From Polaribacter sp. KT25b (GTDB lineage: Bacteria; Bacteroidota; Bacteroidia; Flavobacteriales; Flavobacteriaceae), in NCBI RefSeq assembly GCF_900105145.1, contig NZ_LT629752.1:2981501-3045500 (forward strand): DNA of 64,000 nucleotides, in the 5' to 3' direction. Below the pieces are notes generated by a model, which saw only the letters and a program-made list of their open reading frames with translations, was not told the origin of the DNA and made no database searches. Within the stretch, counting starts at the first letter, position 1, and each line of letters starts with the position of its first letter. The position numbers were made by a program, and so were the translations under genes. Shown here piece after piece: positions 54,327 to 63,227 of this stretch.

Positions 54327-55340
54327 ATGAAAAAAATATTAGTAACAGGTGGCCTTGGTTTTATAGGATCTCACACAGTTGTAGAATTACAAAACGAAGG
54401 TTTTGAAGTAGTAATTATTGATAATTTATCTAACACAACGATTGATGTTTTAGATAAAATTACAGAGATTACTGGCAAAAAACCAGCTTTTCATAAAGTT
54501 GATGTTAGAATAAAAAGTGAAGTAAAATCTGTTTTTGATGCTCATGAAATTGATGGAATTATTCATTTTGCAGCTTATAAAGCGGTTGGAGAAAGCATGG
54601 GAAAACCTTTAGAATATTATGAAAATAATTTAAGCTCTTTGGTTTACATTTTACAAGAAATGAGAGACAGAAAATTAGATAATTTTATCTTTTCTTCTTC
54701 TTGTACTGTTTATGGCCAAGCCGATGAATTACCTGTTACAGAAAAAGCACCTGTAAAACCCGCTGAATCTGTTTATGGAAACACAAAACAAATTGGCGAA
54801 GAAATAATTAGAGATACTAGTAATGCACATGGTATTAAATGTATCGCTTTAAGATATTTTAATCCTGTAGGAGGTCATCCATCTATAAAAATTGGTGAAT
54901 TACCTTTAGGTGTTCCTCAAAATTTAATTCCTTTTATTACACAAACTGCAGCAGGAATACGTAAAGAATTATCTGTTTTTGGTGATGATTATGATACTGT
55001 AGATGGTACTGCTGTTCGTGATTACATTCATGTTGTAGACTTAGCAAAAGCACACATTGCAGCTTTATCTAGACTTATAAACAATAATCATAAAGCAGAT
55101 TTTGAGTATTTTAATATTGGTACTGGAAAAGGAAGTTCTGTTTTAGAAATTATAAAAACTTTTGAAAAAGTAAATAATTTAAAACTAAATTATAAAATTG
55201 TTGGAAGACGTGAAGGTGATGTTGTAGCCGCTTATGCAGACACTACAACTGCCAACAAAGAACTTAATTGGAAAACAGAAATGACTCTAGAAGATTCTCT
55301 AGAATCTGCTTGGAAATGGCAACAAAAACAATCTGTTTAA
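54327..55340 (+). CDS. galE: UDP-glucose 4-epimerase GalE
   Basis: 337 residues, the usual length. NAD motif VTGGLGFIGSHT (7-18), FAAYKAVGESM, the catalytic SSSCTVYG with Ser/Thr near 124-127 and Tyr150-x3-Lys154 (SVYGNTK), RYFNPVGGHPS, and GDDYDTVDGTAVRDYIHVVDLAKAH. It interconverts UDP-glucose and UDP-galactose (or the N-acetyl forms). With the upstream aminotransferase it fits nucleotide-sugar supply for glycans. Ends in a bidirectional terminator. Confidence 0.95.
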   Translation: MKKILVTGGLGFIGSHTVVELQNEGFEVVIIDNLSNTTIDVLDKITEITGKKPAFHKVDVRIKSEVKSVFDAHEIDGIIHFAAYKAVGESMGKPLEYYENNLSSLVYILQEMRDRKLDNFIFSSSCTVYGQADELPVTEKAPVKPAESVYGNTKQIGEEIIRDTSNAHGIKCIALRYFNPVGGHPSIKIGELPLGVPQNLIPFITQTAAGIRKELSVFGDDYDTVDGTAVRDYIHVVDLAKAHIAALSRLINNNHKADFEYFNIGTGKGSSVLEIIKTFEKVNNLKLNYKIVGRREGDVVAAYADTTTANKELNWKTEMTLEDSLESAWKWQQKQSV

Positions 55341-55365
55341 GATTTACAAAACTTTTAAACACATA

Positions 55366-55405
55366 AAAAAACCTCAAAAGCTTTTAAACTTTTGAGGTTT
55401 TTTAT
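55366..55405. terminator. bidirectional terminator
   Basis: AACCTCAAAAG (55370-55380) pairs with CTTTTGAGGTT (55389-55399), A-run before and T-run after, between galE (+) and the DUF2911 gene (-). Confidence 0.9.
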
Positions 55406-55424
55406 TGTATAACGAATTCTAATT

Positions 55425-55967
55425 TTATCCTTTTACAGGTACAGAAATAATTGTATTTGCCCAACCTAAATACATCATTGCACTCTCTTCTTCACCTTCA
55501 AAAACTATTGAAAACGATTCGATAGAATCTTCAGATTTAGACATTTTACCATTTACTCTAACAACATCTTCTTTCATGTCATAAAAATAAGCTCCCCAAA
55601 TATTTTTCTGATTACTTAAAATAACAGTCCAATCTCCTTCTGTAGGAATTGTAAACAACGTATAAGTACCAGCTTTTACTTCTTTGCCACCAAAAGTAAC
55701 ATCTTTGTAAAAAGTAATTTCAGCCGCTTCATTAGCCCCAGTTCTCCAAACCTTATCAATTGGCGCTAATTTATCTAGCGTTCTTCCTTTTAATTGTGGT
55801 CTACTATATATAATTTTAACTAACTTGTTAGATTCTTTCCAATTATTTGGAAAAGAGGCTGCATCCATAGGACTTACATCTACTTTAGCAAATTTTTGAG
55901 CAGTAACTTCTGCTGATGACATTAATACAATTGTAAAAATTGCAATTGATAAAAAAGCTTTCTTCAT
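55425..55967 (-). CDS. DUF2911 secreted protein
   Basis: 180 residues with a signal peptide (MKKAFLSIAIFTIVLMSSAEVTAQ). IIYSRPQLKGRTLDKLAPIDKVWRTGANEAAEITFYKDVTFGGKEVKAGTYTLFTIPTEGDWTVILS is the DUF2911 signature (YSRPxxKGR ... WRTGANEAT). Periplasmic, abundant in Bacteroidota, function unknown. TAATTTTG (56017-56010 on the minus strand) is a likely -7 element. Confidence 0.9.
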   Translation of the reverse strand: MKKAFLSIAIFTIVLMSSAEVTAQKFAKVDVSPMDAASFPNNWKESNKLVKIIYSRPQLKGRTLDKLAPIDKVWRTGANEAAEITFYKDVTFGGKEVKAGTYTLFTIPTEGDWTVILSNQKNIWGAYFYDMKEDVVRVNGKMSKSEDSIESFSIVFEGEEESAMMYLGWANTIISVPVKG

Positions 55968-56019
55968 GTGTTTAATATTTATGTTTTGATTTTATCATTA
56001 GTAAGTCTTCAAAATTAGA

Positions 56020-56060
56020 AAACCTTACGAATATTAACTACTAATATTCTGTTAAGGTTT
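56020..56060 (-). terminator. feo operon terminator
   Basis: AAACCTTA and AATATTA on the left pair with TAATATT and TAAGGTTT on the right, with a small internal bulge; on the minus strand TTTTC follows. It starts one base after the stop of the FeoB-associated peptide. Confidence 0.7.
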
Positions 56061-56177
56061 TTAATGACAACCACAATCTGTACTACAACCTTTTTCTTTC
56101 TTTGAAGGAAAAATAAATTTTTTCATTAAAAAAACAACGGCTAAAACCACTAAAGTATATGTTATTATTTCTTGCAT
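56061..56177 (-). CDS. FeoB-associated Cys-rich membrane peptide
   Basis: 38 residues: MQEIITYTLVVLAVVFLMKKFIF is one membrane helix, followed by SKKEKGCSTDCGCH with three Cys and a final His. This is the FeoB-associated family. Its ATG overlaps the feoB stop (TAATG), so it is coupled to feoB; the longer frame up to 56261 is inside feoB and is rejected. Presumed helper of ferrous iron uptake, perhaps an iron-binding tail. Confidence 0.82.
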   Translation of the reverse strand: MQEIITYTLVVLAVVFLMKKFIFPSKKEKGCSTDCGCH

Positions 56178-58288
56178 TAGCTTAAAATTTGATAGGTTAA
56201 AAATGACGAAACATAGGCTAAAAATGCTAATCCAAACAACTGAATTAAAGGCCATTTCCAACTTTTAGTTTCACGTTTTACAATGGCTAAAGTTGCCATA
56301 CATTGCATTGCAAATGCATAAAAAACCATTAAAGACATCCCAACAGGAAAATTAAAACGTTTTTCACCAGTATCAGGATTTATTTCTGATGCCATTTTTT
56401 GCTTAATTGTTGATGTATTTTCATCATCAGACTCTACACTATAAATTGTTGCAAGTGTACCTACAAAAACCTCTCTTGCTGCAAATGATGTTATTAACGC
56501 TATTCCTATTTTCCAGTCGTAACCTAAAGGTTTTATTACAGGTTCTATTGTTTTTCCAAGAATTCCTATGTAAGAATTTTCTAATTTTAAAGAAGCAATT
56601 TTTTGTTGAATCTCATCATCATTTAAATTCTGATTATCGACATTTTCAACAACAGATTTCTCTGCATTTTCATAACTAGAACCTCCGTTTGATGCTAAAA
56701 ACCATAAAATAATAGACAATGCTAAAATAATTTTCCCAGCACCAAAAACAAAAGCTTTGGTTTTTTCAACAACTTCAAAAAACAAATTTTTTACAGATGG
56801 CAATTTATAATTTGGCATCTCTACCACAAAAAATGATTTTGATTCTACTTTTAAAGTTTTGTGCAAAATATAAGCAGCAATTATTGCAGAAGCAAAACCT
56901 AAAGCATATAAAGAAAGTAATACCAAACCTTGAAGATTTAAAAAACCAAAGATTTTTTTATCAGGAATTATCAACGCAATCAATATTGCATACACAGGTA
57001 ACCTTGCAGAACAAGTTGTAAACGGAACAACTAAAATGGTAATTAAACGCTCTTTCCAACTAGCAATAGTTCTTGTTGCCATAATTGCAGGAATTGCACA
57101 TGCTGTACCAGAAATTAACGGAATTACACTTTTTCCATTCATTCCAAAACGTCTCATAATTTTATCCATTAAAAAAACAACTCTACTCATATAACCTGTT
57201 TCTTCTAAAATGGCAATGAATAAAAATAGAATTGCTATTTGCGGAATAAATATAATAACACCTCCAATTCCAGGAATAATACCTTCTGCCAATAAATCTG
57301 TAAAAACTCCTGTTGGCAAATTGCTTTTAGCAAAATCTGCTATTTGTGCAAAAACCCCATCTATAAGATCCATTGGCACAGATGCTAAATCAAAAATAGA
57401 TTGAAAAATTACAAGTAAAATCAAACTAAATAAAACATAACCAAAAATTTTATGTGTAAAAATTCTGTCTAACCTACCTCGTAAATCAGTTGCTTTCGTT
57501 TTATCTACAATATAAGTTTTCTTTAAAATTTTATTAATTTCTTGATACCTATAAATAGTTTCTTTATGTTGATATTTCTTTAATTTAGAGACATCTTGCT
57601 TAAAAGCTAAAAGTTTTTCTCTTTCTTCTTTTGTAATCGTTTCTGGAAAATTACTTTGAGTAACCATTAACCATAATTCATACAAAGTATAATTAGGGCT
57701 AATTTCTTTTAATTTATGAAAATAGTCTGGATCAATTTTATGATTAATACCACATAAAGGAGAAGCTTTTGCTGCAACATGGCAACGAATAATTGCTTCT
57801 TTTACTTCTTTAATTCCTTCATTTTTTCTGGCACTAATTAAAACTACTTCTGTATTTAATTCTTTTTTTAGTAGCGATAAATCAATAGAAATTCCTTTTC
57901 TATGCATTTGATCTACCATATTAATAGCCAAAACTGTAGGAATTTCTAAATCTTTTATTTGAGAAAACAACAATAGATTTCTCTTTAAATTCTCAACATC
58001 TGCAACTACCAAAATTACATCTGGCGATTCTTTAATATCTTTTTTAAGCAATGTTTTTAAAACAATGCTTTCATCTAATGAAGTTGGGTTTATGCTGTAA
58101 GTTCCTGGTAAATCTGTAATAATTGCATTTTGAGTTGCAGATAATTTACTAATTCCTTCCTTTTTATCTACAGTAACTCCTGGATAATTACCAACTTTTT
58201 GATTTAATCCTGTAAGTTGATTAAAGAGTGAAGTTTTTCCTGTATTAGGGTTCCCTATTAGAGCAACTTTTATATCGTTTTTAGACAT
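56177..58288 (-). CDS. feoB: ferrous iron transporter FeoB
   Basis: 703 residues. The N-terminal G domain has G1 GNPNTGKTS (12-20), DLPGTYSINP (G3) and NMVD (G4); a linker with helical GDI-like region follows, then a membrane domain with two Gate motifs (VPFTTCSARLPVYAILIALI and AREVFVGTLATIYS) containing the conserved Cys. It moves Fe2+ across the inner membrane. 5 bases after feoA. Regulated by the Fur-type box upstream of feoA. Confidence 0.96.
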   Translation of the reverse strand: MSKNDIKVALIGNPNTGKTSLFNQLTGLNQKVGNYPGVTVDKKEGISKLSATQNAIITDLPGTYSINPTSLDESIVLKTLLKKDIKESPDVILVVADVENLKRNLLLFSQIKDLEIPTVLAINMVDQMHRKGISIDLSLLKKELNTEVVLISARKNEGIKEVKEAIIRCHVAAKASPLCGINHKIDPDYFHKLKEISPNYTLYELWLMVTQSNFPETITKEEREKLLAFKQDVSKLKKYQHKETIYRYQEINKILKKTYIVDKTKATDLRGRLDRIFTHKIFGYVLFSLILLVIFQSIFDLASVPMDLIDGVFAQIADFAKSNLPTGVFTDLLAEGIIPGIGGVIIFIPQIAILFLFIAILEETGYMSRVVFLMDKIMRRFGMNGKSVIPLISGTACAIPAIMATRTIASWKERLITILVVPFTTCSARLPVYAILIALIIPDKKIFGFLNLQGLVLLSLYALGFASAIIAAYILHKTLKVESKSFFVVEMPNYKLPSVKNLFFEVVEKTKAFVFGAGKIILALSIILWFLASNGGSSYENAEKSVVENVDNQNLNDDEIQQKIASLKLENSYIGILGKTIEPVIKPLGYDWKIGIALITSFAAREVFVGTLATIYSVESDDENTSTIKQKMASEINPDTGEKRFNFPVGMSLMVFYAFAMQCMATLAIVKRETKSWKWPLIQLFGLAFLAYVSSFLTYQILS

Positions 58289-58293
58289 TTTAT

Positions 58294-58521
58294 TTACTCG
58301 TTTTTTAGTATTTTAATTTGATCTGCGGTTTCTTTTCTAATTGCCAAATGACTCCCGTTAACACAGATATAAAGTGGATCTTTTAAAGGCGCAAACTGAA
58401 TTAGTTGAACTTCTGCACCCGGCAAACAGCCCATTTCTAATAACTTTAAAGGAATAAAATCTAGTGAATCTTCAGAAATATATCCTATTTCTCCAATATG
58501 TAAATCTGCTATTGTGCTCAA
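58294..58521 (-). CDS. feoA: FeoA SH3-like protein
   Basis: 75 residues, the standard FeoA size: IGEIGYISED ... LKLLEMGCLPGAEVQLIQFAPLKDPLYICVNGSHLAIRKETADQI, a single SH3-like barrel with the LxxMG motif. It acts with FeoB in ferrous iron import. First gene of the operon. Confidence 0.95.
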   Translation of the reverse strand: MSTIADLHIGEIGYISEDSLDFIPLKLLEMGCLPGAEVQLIQFAPLKDPLYICVNGSHLAIRKETADQIKILKNE

Positions 58522-58539
58522 AGTTTCTATTTAGGCTGA

Positions 58540-58568
58540 CAAAGATAGGAATTTAGAATGATTCTAAA
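58540..58568 (-). promoter_or_regulatory. Fur-family box over the feoAB promoter
   Basis: TTTAGAAT-G-ATTCTAAA (58552-58568) is a perfect dyad of the 7-1-7 Fur type with the AATNATT core. Directly downstream on the minus strand is TATCTTTG (58547-58540), a -7 element; the box fills the spacer upstream of it, so binding would block transcription. It explains iron control of feoAB. Confidence 0.8.
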
Positions 58569-58572
58569 CAGT

Positions 58573-59253
58573 TTATTTGTTAGTATATTCTTCTTTTAAA
58601 AGAGCGATATCATTCTTTAATTTGTCCATATCTTTTTTTTCTGTACCATCATAATATCCGCGAATGCGTCTTTCTTTATCAACCAACACAAATTGTTCTG
58701 TATGAATAAAGTCATCTTCACCTCCATCACCAGATTCTAAAACAGCAAAATAACTTTTTCTAGCCAACTCATAAATGTGTTTTTTAGAACCTGTAGTTAC
58801 ATTCCATTTACCATCAATAACTCCTTTTCTATCTGCATATTCTTTTAACACAGAAACGCTGTCAATAACAGGCGTTACAGAATGAGACAAAAACATAATA
58901 TCCTTGTCGTTCTTATAATATTCTTGCAATTCGCTCATATTATAAGCCATTGCAATGCAAATCGTTTGACAACGTGTAAAAAAGAAATCTGCTACATAAA
59001 TTTTATTTTTATAGTTGTTATTGGTAATAATTTCTCCATTCTGATTAATAAGTTCAAAATCTGAAATTGTATGATCTTTTGTAATATGCTTTAAAGAAAC
59101 ATCTACCAAACTAGGGTTTACATCAGCAGGGTTATACACTTTTAGTTTTTTATCAACCTTTACTAAATGATAAAAAACAGGAATTGATATTGCCGAAAAA
59201 ACAAGTATAAAAATGATTGTTAATTTGCTTTTTTTAAAAAAATTGAAGTCCAT
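58573..59253 (-). CDS. SCO1/SenC family copper/redox protein
   Basis: 226 residues. An N-terminal membrane anchor (LTIIFILVFSAISIPVFYHLV), then a thioredoxin-like domain. The copper ligands are Cys95 and Cys99 in TRCQTIC and His184 in DDFIHTEQFVLVD. YKNKIYVADFFFTRCQTICIAM matches the SCO start. It delivers copper to cytochrome oxidase or acts as a thiol reductase. TAAATTTG (59281-59274) is a plausible -7 box. Separate from feoAB, which has its own promoter. Confidence 0.93.
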   Translation of the reverse strand: MDFNFFKKSKLTIIFILVFSAISIPVFYHLVKVDKKLKVYNPADVNPSLVDVSLKHITKDHTISDFELINQNGEIITNNNYKNKIYVADFFFTRCQTICIAMAYNMSELQEYYKNDKDIMFLSHSVTPVIDSVSVLKEYADRKGVIDGKWNVTTGSKKHIYELARKSYFAVLESGDGGEDDFIHTEQFVLVDKERRIRGYYDGTEKKDMDKLKNDIALLKEEYTNK

Positions 59254-59428
59254 TAAACTAGTTTATTTTTCTGCAAATTTACAGCTTAAAAACCCTTTAG
59301 AAAAGGCAAGTAATATATATCTGATGCAAAATCTTTGTTAAAATAGAAATCATCTTCTATTTGTGCTTTTTAAACTCTCTTTAAAAACGTACATTTGTCG
59401 CTATGTAAATTTTTGATTTTAAGACTGA

Positions 59429-60775
59429 ATGGAAATATTAATAAAAGCATCACAATTTATTTTAAGTTTATCTTTACTAATTGTTTTGCATGAATTAGGG
59501 CACTTTATCCCTGCAAAATTGTTTAAAACGAGAGTAGAAAAATTCTACTTATTCTTCGATTATAAAGTATCTCTTTTTAAGAAAAAAATAGGCGACACTG
59601 TTTATGGTATTGGTTGGATTCCTTTAGGAGGTTATGTAAAAATCTCTGGTATGATTGATGAAAGCATGGATACCGAACAAATGGCTTTACCGCCACAACC
59701 TTGGGAATTTAGATCTAAACCAGCTTGGCAACGTTTAATTATTATGTTAGGTGGTGTTTTTGTAAATTTTATATTAGGTATTTTTATATACATAATGTTA
59801 ATGTGGTCTTATGGTGAACAATATTTACCAAATGACAACGTAAAAGATGGTGTTTGGGTACAAGATTCTTTGGCTGTTAACTTAGGTTTACAAACAGGTG
59901 ATAAAATTCTAACTGTTGATGGAGATAAAATAAGAAACTTTTCTTCTTTAACTTTAGAGTTTGTTAACGGAAATAATTTTCAAATTGAAAGAAATGGCGA
60001 AGTTATAGACAAAGTTATTCCTACTGATTTTATTTCGCAATTAATGGACAGAGGTAAAGATGCTGGCGCTTTTATATATCCACGTTACCCTTTTGCAATT
60101 GGTAAAATCTCTGAAGATTCACCAAATTTAAATTCAGAATTAAAGCCAAAAGATATTGTTACAAGTATAAATGGTGCTCCTTTAAAATATTATGACGAAG
60201 CAGAAGCTCTGTTAGCAAACCATAAAGGTCAAAAAATTAAAGCGACCGTTTTAAGAGGAAAAGAAACAAAAGAAATTAGCTTAAAAGTTACAGATGAAGG
60301 AAAATTAGGCGTTGCTTTTTCTGGTATCGCTTTTAAAGATTTAGAAAAATTAGGATATTATGATTTAGCTGATATAGAATATTCTTTTGCTGAAGCAATA
60401 CCTGCTGGATGGAATAAATCTTGGAAAACACTAACAGACTATGTTAAGCAATTAAAAAAGATTTTTAACCCAAGTACTGGCGCTTACAAAGGTTTAGGTG
60501 GTTTTATTTCTATTGGAAGTATTTTTCCTGATGAATGGAGTGCAGAATCTTTTTGGAATATTACAGCATTCTTATCAATCATGTTAGGTTTTATGAATTT
60601 ACTACCAATTCCTGCTTTAGATGGTGGTCATGTAGTTTTTACTTTATGGGAAATAATTACAGGTAAAAAACCAGGTGATAAATTTTTAGAATATGCTCAA
60701 GTTGTTGGTTTTGTACTTTTAATAATACTACTACTTTTTGCAAACGGAAATGATATTTTTAGGTTGTTTAAATAA
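59429..60775 (+). CDS. rseP: site-2 protease RseP
   Basis: 448 residues. HELGH with His21, Glu22 and His25 in the first membrane helix; GIGWIPLGGYVKISGM; two PDZ-like regions (LGLQTGDKILTVDGDKI; ELKPKDIVTSINGAPLKYYDEAEALLANH); and the third zinc ligand in NLLPIPALDGGHVVF (LDG). It cuts anti-sigma factors within the membrane and removes leftover signal peptides. TACATTTG at 59390-59397 is a likely -7 box. Confidence 0.96.
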   Translation: MEILIKASQFILSLSLLIVLHELGHFIPAKLFKTRVEKFYLFFDYKVSLFKKKIGDTVYGIGWIPLGGYVKISGMIDESMDTEQMALPPQPWEFRSKPAWQRLIIMLGGVFVNFILGIFIYIMLMWSYGEQYLPNDNVKDGVWVQDSLAVNLGLQTGDKILTVDGDKIRNFSSLTLEFVNGNNFQIERNGEVIDKVIPTDFISQLMDRGKDAGAFIYPRYPFAIGKISEDSPNLNSELKPKDIVTSINGAPLKYYDEAEALLANHKGQKIKATVLRGKETKEISLKVTDEGKLGVAFSGIAFKDLEKLGYYDLADIEYSFAEAIPAGWNKSWKTLTDYVKQLKKIFNPSTGAYKGLGGFISIGSIFPDEWSAESFWNITAFLSIMLGFMNLLPIPALDGGHVVFTLWEIITGKKPGDKFLEYAQVVGFVLLIILLLFANGNDIFRLFK

Positions 60776-60800
60776 AAAACATCCTTTTTGAAATAATCAA

Positions 60801-60838
60801 AAAAACCTCACAAATTTAAAATTTGTGAGGTTTTTTTT
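60801..60838. terminator. terminator after rseP, overlapping the small gene's stop
   Basis: AACCTCACAAATTT (60804-60817) pairs with AAATTTGTGAGGTT (60819-60832), followed by eight T. It also lies just after the stop of the small zinc-ribbon gene on the minus strand. Confidence 0.92.
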
Positions 60839-60992
60839 AAGCTCTAAATGAGCAATTAATTAAAGGAAACCAAGTGTACATTGTATTGCATTTATCGCAA
60901 CCATAAGTTTTAGTTCCCGGAATTAATTTCGTTAACGGTTTTCTTTTTAACCTGTGCCGAGACTCAGATTTACATTTTGGACAAGCTTTCAT
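60837..60992 (-). CDS. small zinc-ribbon protein, copy 1
   Basis: 51 residues: MKACPKCKSESRHRLKRKPL, then TKLIPGTKTYGCDKCNTMYTWF. Two CxxC knuckles (CPKC, CDKC) 28 residues apart make a zinc ribbon; the strip between them is basic. The gene has a tandem relative at 61235-61390 with about 65% identity, with conserved and mostly silent or conservative changes, which supports coding. Function unknown; size and charge suggest nucleic-acid or ribosome contact, as inference only. Confidence 0.75.
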   Translation of the reverse strand: MKACPKCKSESRHRLKRKPLTKLIPGTKTYGCDKCNTMYTWFPLINCSFRA

Positions 60993-61234
60993 AGTTAGTT
61001 AGTTTATTTAAAGCTTTGGGGGTTTTGCAATATATTTAAAATTTTATATTCAAAGAAATGTAGAATTGATTTATTTCTATACTATTCTAACAAAGCAATT
61101 TAACTTATATAAATAACTAACTTCATTCTATTGACTAATAATTAATTAATTCTTTAATTAGATATTTTTAATGTATTGCTTTTTAGAACAAGACAAATAA
61201 AAAAGCCTTATAGTTTTAAATTGCAAGAAAATTT

Positions 61235-61390
61235 TTAAACTCTAAAAGATATATTTACAAAAGGAAACCAAGTATATACAGTATTGCACTTATCACAAGA
61301 ATATGATTTACTACCTGGTATTATTTTTACAAACGGTCTTCGCTTCATTCTGTGCTTTGAATCAGATTTGCACTTAGGGCAAGCTTTCAT
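61235..61390 (-). CDS. small zinc-ribbon protein, copy 2
   Basis: 51 residues, same length as copy 1: MKACPKCKSDSKHRMKRRPF, then VKIIPGSKSYSCDKCNTVYTWF. Both CxxC pairs and the CNTxYTWFP core are kept; differences are Glu/Asp, Arg/Lys, Leu/Met, Thr/Ser exchanges typical of selection on protein. The 242 bases between the copies (60993-61234) hold no other gene. Both are preceded by AACTAA-rich leader sequence. Confidence 0.75.
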   Translation of the reverse strand: MKACPKCKSDSKHRMKRRPFVKIIPGSKSYSCDKCNTVYTWFPFVNISFRV

Positions 61391-61518
61391 TAATTAGTTA
61401 GTTTTGGTTTTTTATAGCTTTTTTTAACGCAAGCAATTTACTAAAAACCAATTACCTAAAAGTAAGTAGTAGTGCTTATATTTACAATTATTTAATCTGC
61501 TCTTTCTAAATAAAATCA

Positions 61519-61560
61519 TAAAAAAACCATCCTTTTAAAAATTAAGGATGGTTTTTATTT
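61519..61560. terminator. terminator after the flotillin gene
   Basis: AAAACCATCCTT (61523-61534) pairs with AAGGATGGTTTT (61544-61555). It lies 46 bases after the flotillin stop on the minus strand and would separate it from the small gene. Confidence 0.88.
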
Positions 61561-61605
61561 ATTATATGAATGCTTTAAAAGCTAACTTTTAAACTTGTTT
61601 TTACT

Positions 61606-63225
61606 TTATTCTTCAGTTGTTTCTTTTTTTTCTTCAACTAAAGCAGCAGGAATTTCTTTTCCTTTTAAATATTCTGGCAATTCCATACCTGCCATATTAA
61701 ACATTTCTTGTAAAGGTGGCACAGATTTGTACATACCAGAAATAAAGTTTGATGTAGAAGATTTACCATCTTTTCCACCACCATTTTCCCAAACAGTAAT
61801 TTTATCAATTTTAATATTTTTAATAGCTTCTGCTTGAATTCTAACTAACTCAGGTAATTTATCAGCAACTAAAAGTAATACCGCGTCTTTAGAATTATTA
61901 CCAGCAGCTTTTACAATTTGATCTAAACCTTCTGCTTGTTTTGTTAAAACTTCATACAACCCTTTTGCTTCTGCTTCTGCTTTTAAGAAAATTGAATCTG
62001 CTTCACCTTTTGCAATTCTTCTAATATTTTCTGCTTCTGCTTCTGCATCAATTTCTACCTTGGCTTTTGCAATTTCTGCCGGCACAACAATATCTGCATA
62101 TTTAGTTGCTTTATCTCTTGATGCACGTGCATTCTCTGCATCTTTTTCTGCTGAGTAAGATTCTTCTAACGCTTTTGCGGCTTGTATTTTTTCTGTAGCA
62201 ACAGCTCTTTTTTCTGCTTCTGCTTCTCGTTCTCTTCTTAAAGCATCAGATTCTGCAATTGATATTTTTGCTGTATTTTCTCCAGTAATTGCTTGTGCAT
62301 TTGCTTCGGATGTTTTTATTCTTTCTGATTTTAATGCTTCTGCTTCACCAATTTTAGCCAATGCAATTGCGTTTGCTGTTTGCACTCTTTCATTCTGATT
62401 TGCATTTGCTTCTCCAATTTTTGCTTCTGCCATTGAGGCTGCAACTTGAGTTCTTTCATTTTGAGCAGCTTTTGCTTCTCCAATTTTTGCTTTTGCCTGT
62501 AACTCAGAAACTTTAATTCTTTCATCTTGTACAGCATCTGCCTCACCAATAGAACCATCTCTATTTTTTTCTGCAACAGATTTACGTGCGGCATTAATTG
62601 CGTGTGCTGCAGCTTCTTTACCTAAAGCTTGTATATAACCAGATTCATCAACAATATCTGTAATATTTACGTTAATTAATTTTAAACCTACTTTCTTTAA
62701 CTCGGTTTCTACACTTTGAGAAATATTCGTTAAAAACTTATCACGATCATTGTTTATTTCTTCAATATCCATCGACGCAACTACCAAACGTAATTGACCA
62801 AAAATAATTTCTTGCGCTAACTCTTGAATATTATCTTGATTTAAACCTAACAATCTTTCTGCTGCATTTTGCATAATTCCTGGCTCTGTAGAAACCCCAA
62901 TTGTAAATCTACTTGGCACATTTACACGAATATTTTGCTTAGAAAGTGCATTTACCAAATTTACTTCTATAGAAATTGGTGTTAAATCTAAAAACTCATA
63001 ATCTTGAATTACCGGAAAAATAAAAGCTGCTCCACCATGAATACATTTAGCAGATTCGCCGCCACCTACTTTTCCATAAACTACTAAAATCCTATCCGAA
63101 GGACATCTTTTATAGCGTTTTATAAGTGTCATTAACACTATAAATATGAACAGAATTGCAATTCCTATTCCAACTAATCCAGCAAATGGGCTGCTTTCTA
63201 ATACAATTAAATTTAACATAGTCAT
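61606..63225 (-). CDS. flotillin-like SPFH protein
   Basis: 539 residues. Membrane helix at about 13-35 (AGLVGIGIAILFIFIVLMTLI), then the SPFH domain (ILVVYGKVGGGESAKCIHGGAAFIFPVIQDYEFLDLTPISIEV). Residues about 215-330 carry about four repeats of roughly 21 residues with the core IGEAxAxQxERxxxA, then a long Ala/Glu coiled coil as in flotillins. It scaffolds ordered membrane patches. Two bases after the NfeD-like gene, the usual partner. Start at the first or third codon (both Met). Confidence 0.93.
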   Translation of the reverse strand: MTMLNLIVLESSPFAGLVGIGIAILFIFIVLMTLIKRYKRCPSDRILVVYGKVGGGESAKCIHGGAAFIFPVIQDYEFLDLTPISIEVNLVNALSKQNIRVNVPSRFTIGVSTEPGIMQNAAERLLGLNQDNIQELAQEIIFGQLRLVVASMDIEEINNDRDKFLTNISQSVETELKKVGLKLINVNITDIVDESGYIQALGKEAAAHAINAARKSVAEKNRDGSIGEADAVQDERIKVSELQAKAKIGEAKAAQNERTQVAASMAEAKIGEANANQNERVQTANAIALAKIGEAEALKSERIKTSEANAQAITGENTAKISIAESDALRREREAEAEKRAVATEKIQAAKALEESYSAEKDAENARASRDKATKYADIVVPAEIAKAKVEIDAEAEAENIRRIAKGEADSIFLKAEAEAKGLYEVLTKQAEGLDQIVKAAGNNSKDAVLLLVADKLPELVRIQAEAIKNIKIDKITVWENGGGKDGKSSTSNFISGMYKSVPPLQEMFNMAGMELPEYLKGKEIPAALVEEKKETTEE

Positions 63226-63227
63226 TA

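Noticed and set aside
56178..56261. N-terminal 28 residues of a longer frame for the FeoB-associated peptide
   Set aside because: They lie wholly inside feoB; the short 38-residue form with TAATG coupling fits the family.
62331..62594. 87-codon minus-strand frame
   Set aside because: Out-of-frame reading of the flotillin repeats, so its own repeats are an artefact.
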